Shown here: one piece after another, positions 5,048 through 5,434 of the stretch
How the letters are laid out: each line of letters opens with the position of its first letter
Position numbering within the stretch: position 1 is the first letter of the stretch
Assembly: GCA_002862265.1 (NCBI GenBank)
Contig: PKCQ01000426.1
Location: forward strand, 1 to 5,434
Origin: Planctomycetaceae bacterium
Lineage (GTDB): Bacteria; Planctomycetota; Planctomycetia; Pirellulales; Pirellulaceae
Length of the DNA stretch: 5,434 nucleotides
Reading direction: 5' to 3'
Notes under the pieces: model-generated
Databases searched by the model: none
Told to the model about the DNA's origin: nothing
What the model saw: only the letters and a program-made list of their open reading frames with translations
Made by a program: the position numbers and the translations under genes

Positions 5048-5434
5048 GTGGGCGAGTACCAATGGACTTGGAAACTAGCGAAAACGATTCCAAGTTCCAC
5101 CTACGTTGGACACGAGATTATCGAACAGCTTCTGACTGCGTTGAAAGAAGCAGCCTGGGAAGGATCTGATTTCTTCCATATTCAGATGGCTGCCGAAGAA
5201 GCAATGGTCAATGCTGTCACACATGGGAACAAAAAATCGGCAGACAAATTCGTTGAGATAGAGTTCCGTGTGTCGCCTGAGTGCGTGGAGCTGCGTTTTC
5301 GAGATGAGGGCGAAGGCTTCTCGCCAGACGAACTTCCGGATCCCACCGACGACGAACATCTAGCGGATGTCCACGGCCGAGGCGTGTTTCTGATACGACG
5401 GATGATGACTGACGTTACGTACAACGATCGTGGG
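5048..5434 (+). CDS. RsbW-type anti-sigma factor / serine kinase, 3' end beyond window
   Basis: The 129 codons seen, all open to the window edge, encode a GHKL (HATPase_c) domain of the RsbW/SpoIIAB group. The N box is E-E-A-M-V-N-A-V-T-H-G-N (50-61), with catalytic-type Glu, Mg-binding Asn55 and His59. The G1 box is R-D-E-G-E-G-F (85-91), followed by the group's S-P-x-x-L-P-D-P linker (92-99). The G2 box is H-G-R-G-V-F-L-I (109-116), then R-R-M-M-T-D-V (117-123), where related proteins have a similar L-M-D-x-V. RsbW-like kinases use ATP to phosphorylate the STAS partner and otherwise bind and inhibit a sigma factor or another protein. The gene follows the STAS gene by 38 bases, as in rsbV-rsbW operons. 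GTG is the start, backed by AAGGA at 5034-5038. Typical members have about 135-150 residues, so only the last strand and tail should be missing. Whether the target is a sigma factor is not shown. Confidence 0.9.
   Translation, partial: MGEYQWTWKLAKTIPSSTYVGHEIIEQLLTALKEAAWEGSDFFHIQMAAEEAMVNAVTHGNKKSADKFVEIEFRVSPECVELRFRDEGEGFSPDELPDPTDDEHLADVHGRGVFLIRRMMTDVTYNDRG

Noticed and set aside
1..5434. CRISPR array, insertion sequence, tRNA or rRNA genes
   Set aside because: No regularly spaced repeats, no transposase frame or terminal inverted repeats, and no tRNA cloverleaf or conserved rRNA stretch was seen on reading either strand.

Overview
The window most likely comes from the chromosome of a member of the Planctomycetota, probably a relative of Rhodopirellula, Pirellula or Blastopirellula. 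The pointers are a secreted DUF1080 (3-keto-disaccharide hydrolase) protein, a stand-alone 3-hexulose-6-phosphate synthase-like gene, a short TilS, loose gene packing with weak Shine-Dalgarno sites, and a small STAS gene followed by a RsbW-type kinase gene. This placement is inferred from gene content and protein sequence and was not tested by a search.

Layout. Positions 1-668 hold no gene I can defend, apart from a weak candidate for a 67-residue exported protein on the minus strand (115-318). A 142-residue unknown protein (669-1097, minus) follows. Next is the DUF1080 protein (1240-1944, minus), with a signal peptide and all the family's signature blocks. A divergent intergenic region of about 200 bp separates it from the plus-strand hexulose-phosphate synthase-like gene (2143-2862). 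After a 71-bp gap carrying a strong imperfect inverted repeat comes tilS (2934-4004). tilS converges with a short unknown gene (4022-4291, minus). A second gene-free region of about 350 bp (4292-4640) contains a run of nine C. It leads into a plus-strand pair: a STAS anti-sigma-factor antagonist (4641-5009) and a HATPase_c serine kinase/anti-sigma factor (from 5048), which is cut by the window end.

How the genes relate. The last two form a partner-switching module of the RsbV/RsbW (SpoIIAA/SpoIIAB) type: the kinase would phosphorylate a serine of the STAS protein, and the unphosphorylated STAS protein would titrate the kinase away from its target. No sigma factor or phosphatase is in view. 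The DUF1080 protein fits the planctomycete habit of exporting polysaccharide- and disaccharide-degrading enzymes. The hexulose-phosphate synthase-like protein fits formaldehyde handling or pentose-phosphate supply, but no 6-phospho-3-hexuloisomerase gene is next to it. TilS is a housekeeping tRNA-modifying enzyme. Apart from the STAS/kinase pair, the genes look like independent neighbours. I see no rRNA, tRNA, CRISPR array, insertion sequence or clear mobile element, and no convincing new multi-gene system. The most useful leads are the C tract, the inverted repeat at the tilS start, the two unknown proteins and the lone hexulose-phosphate synthase.
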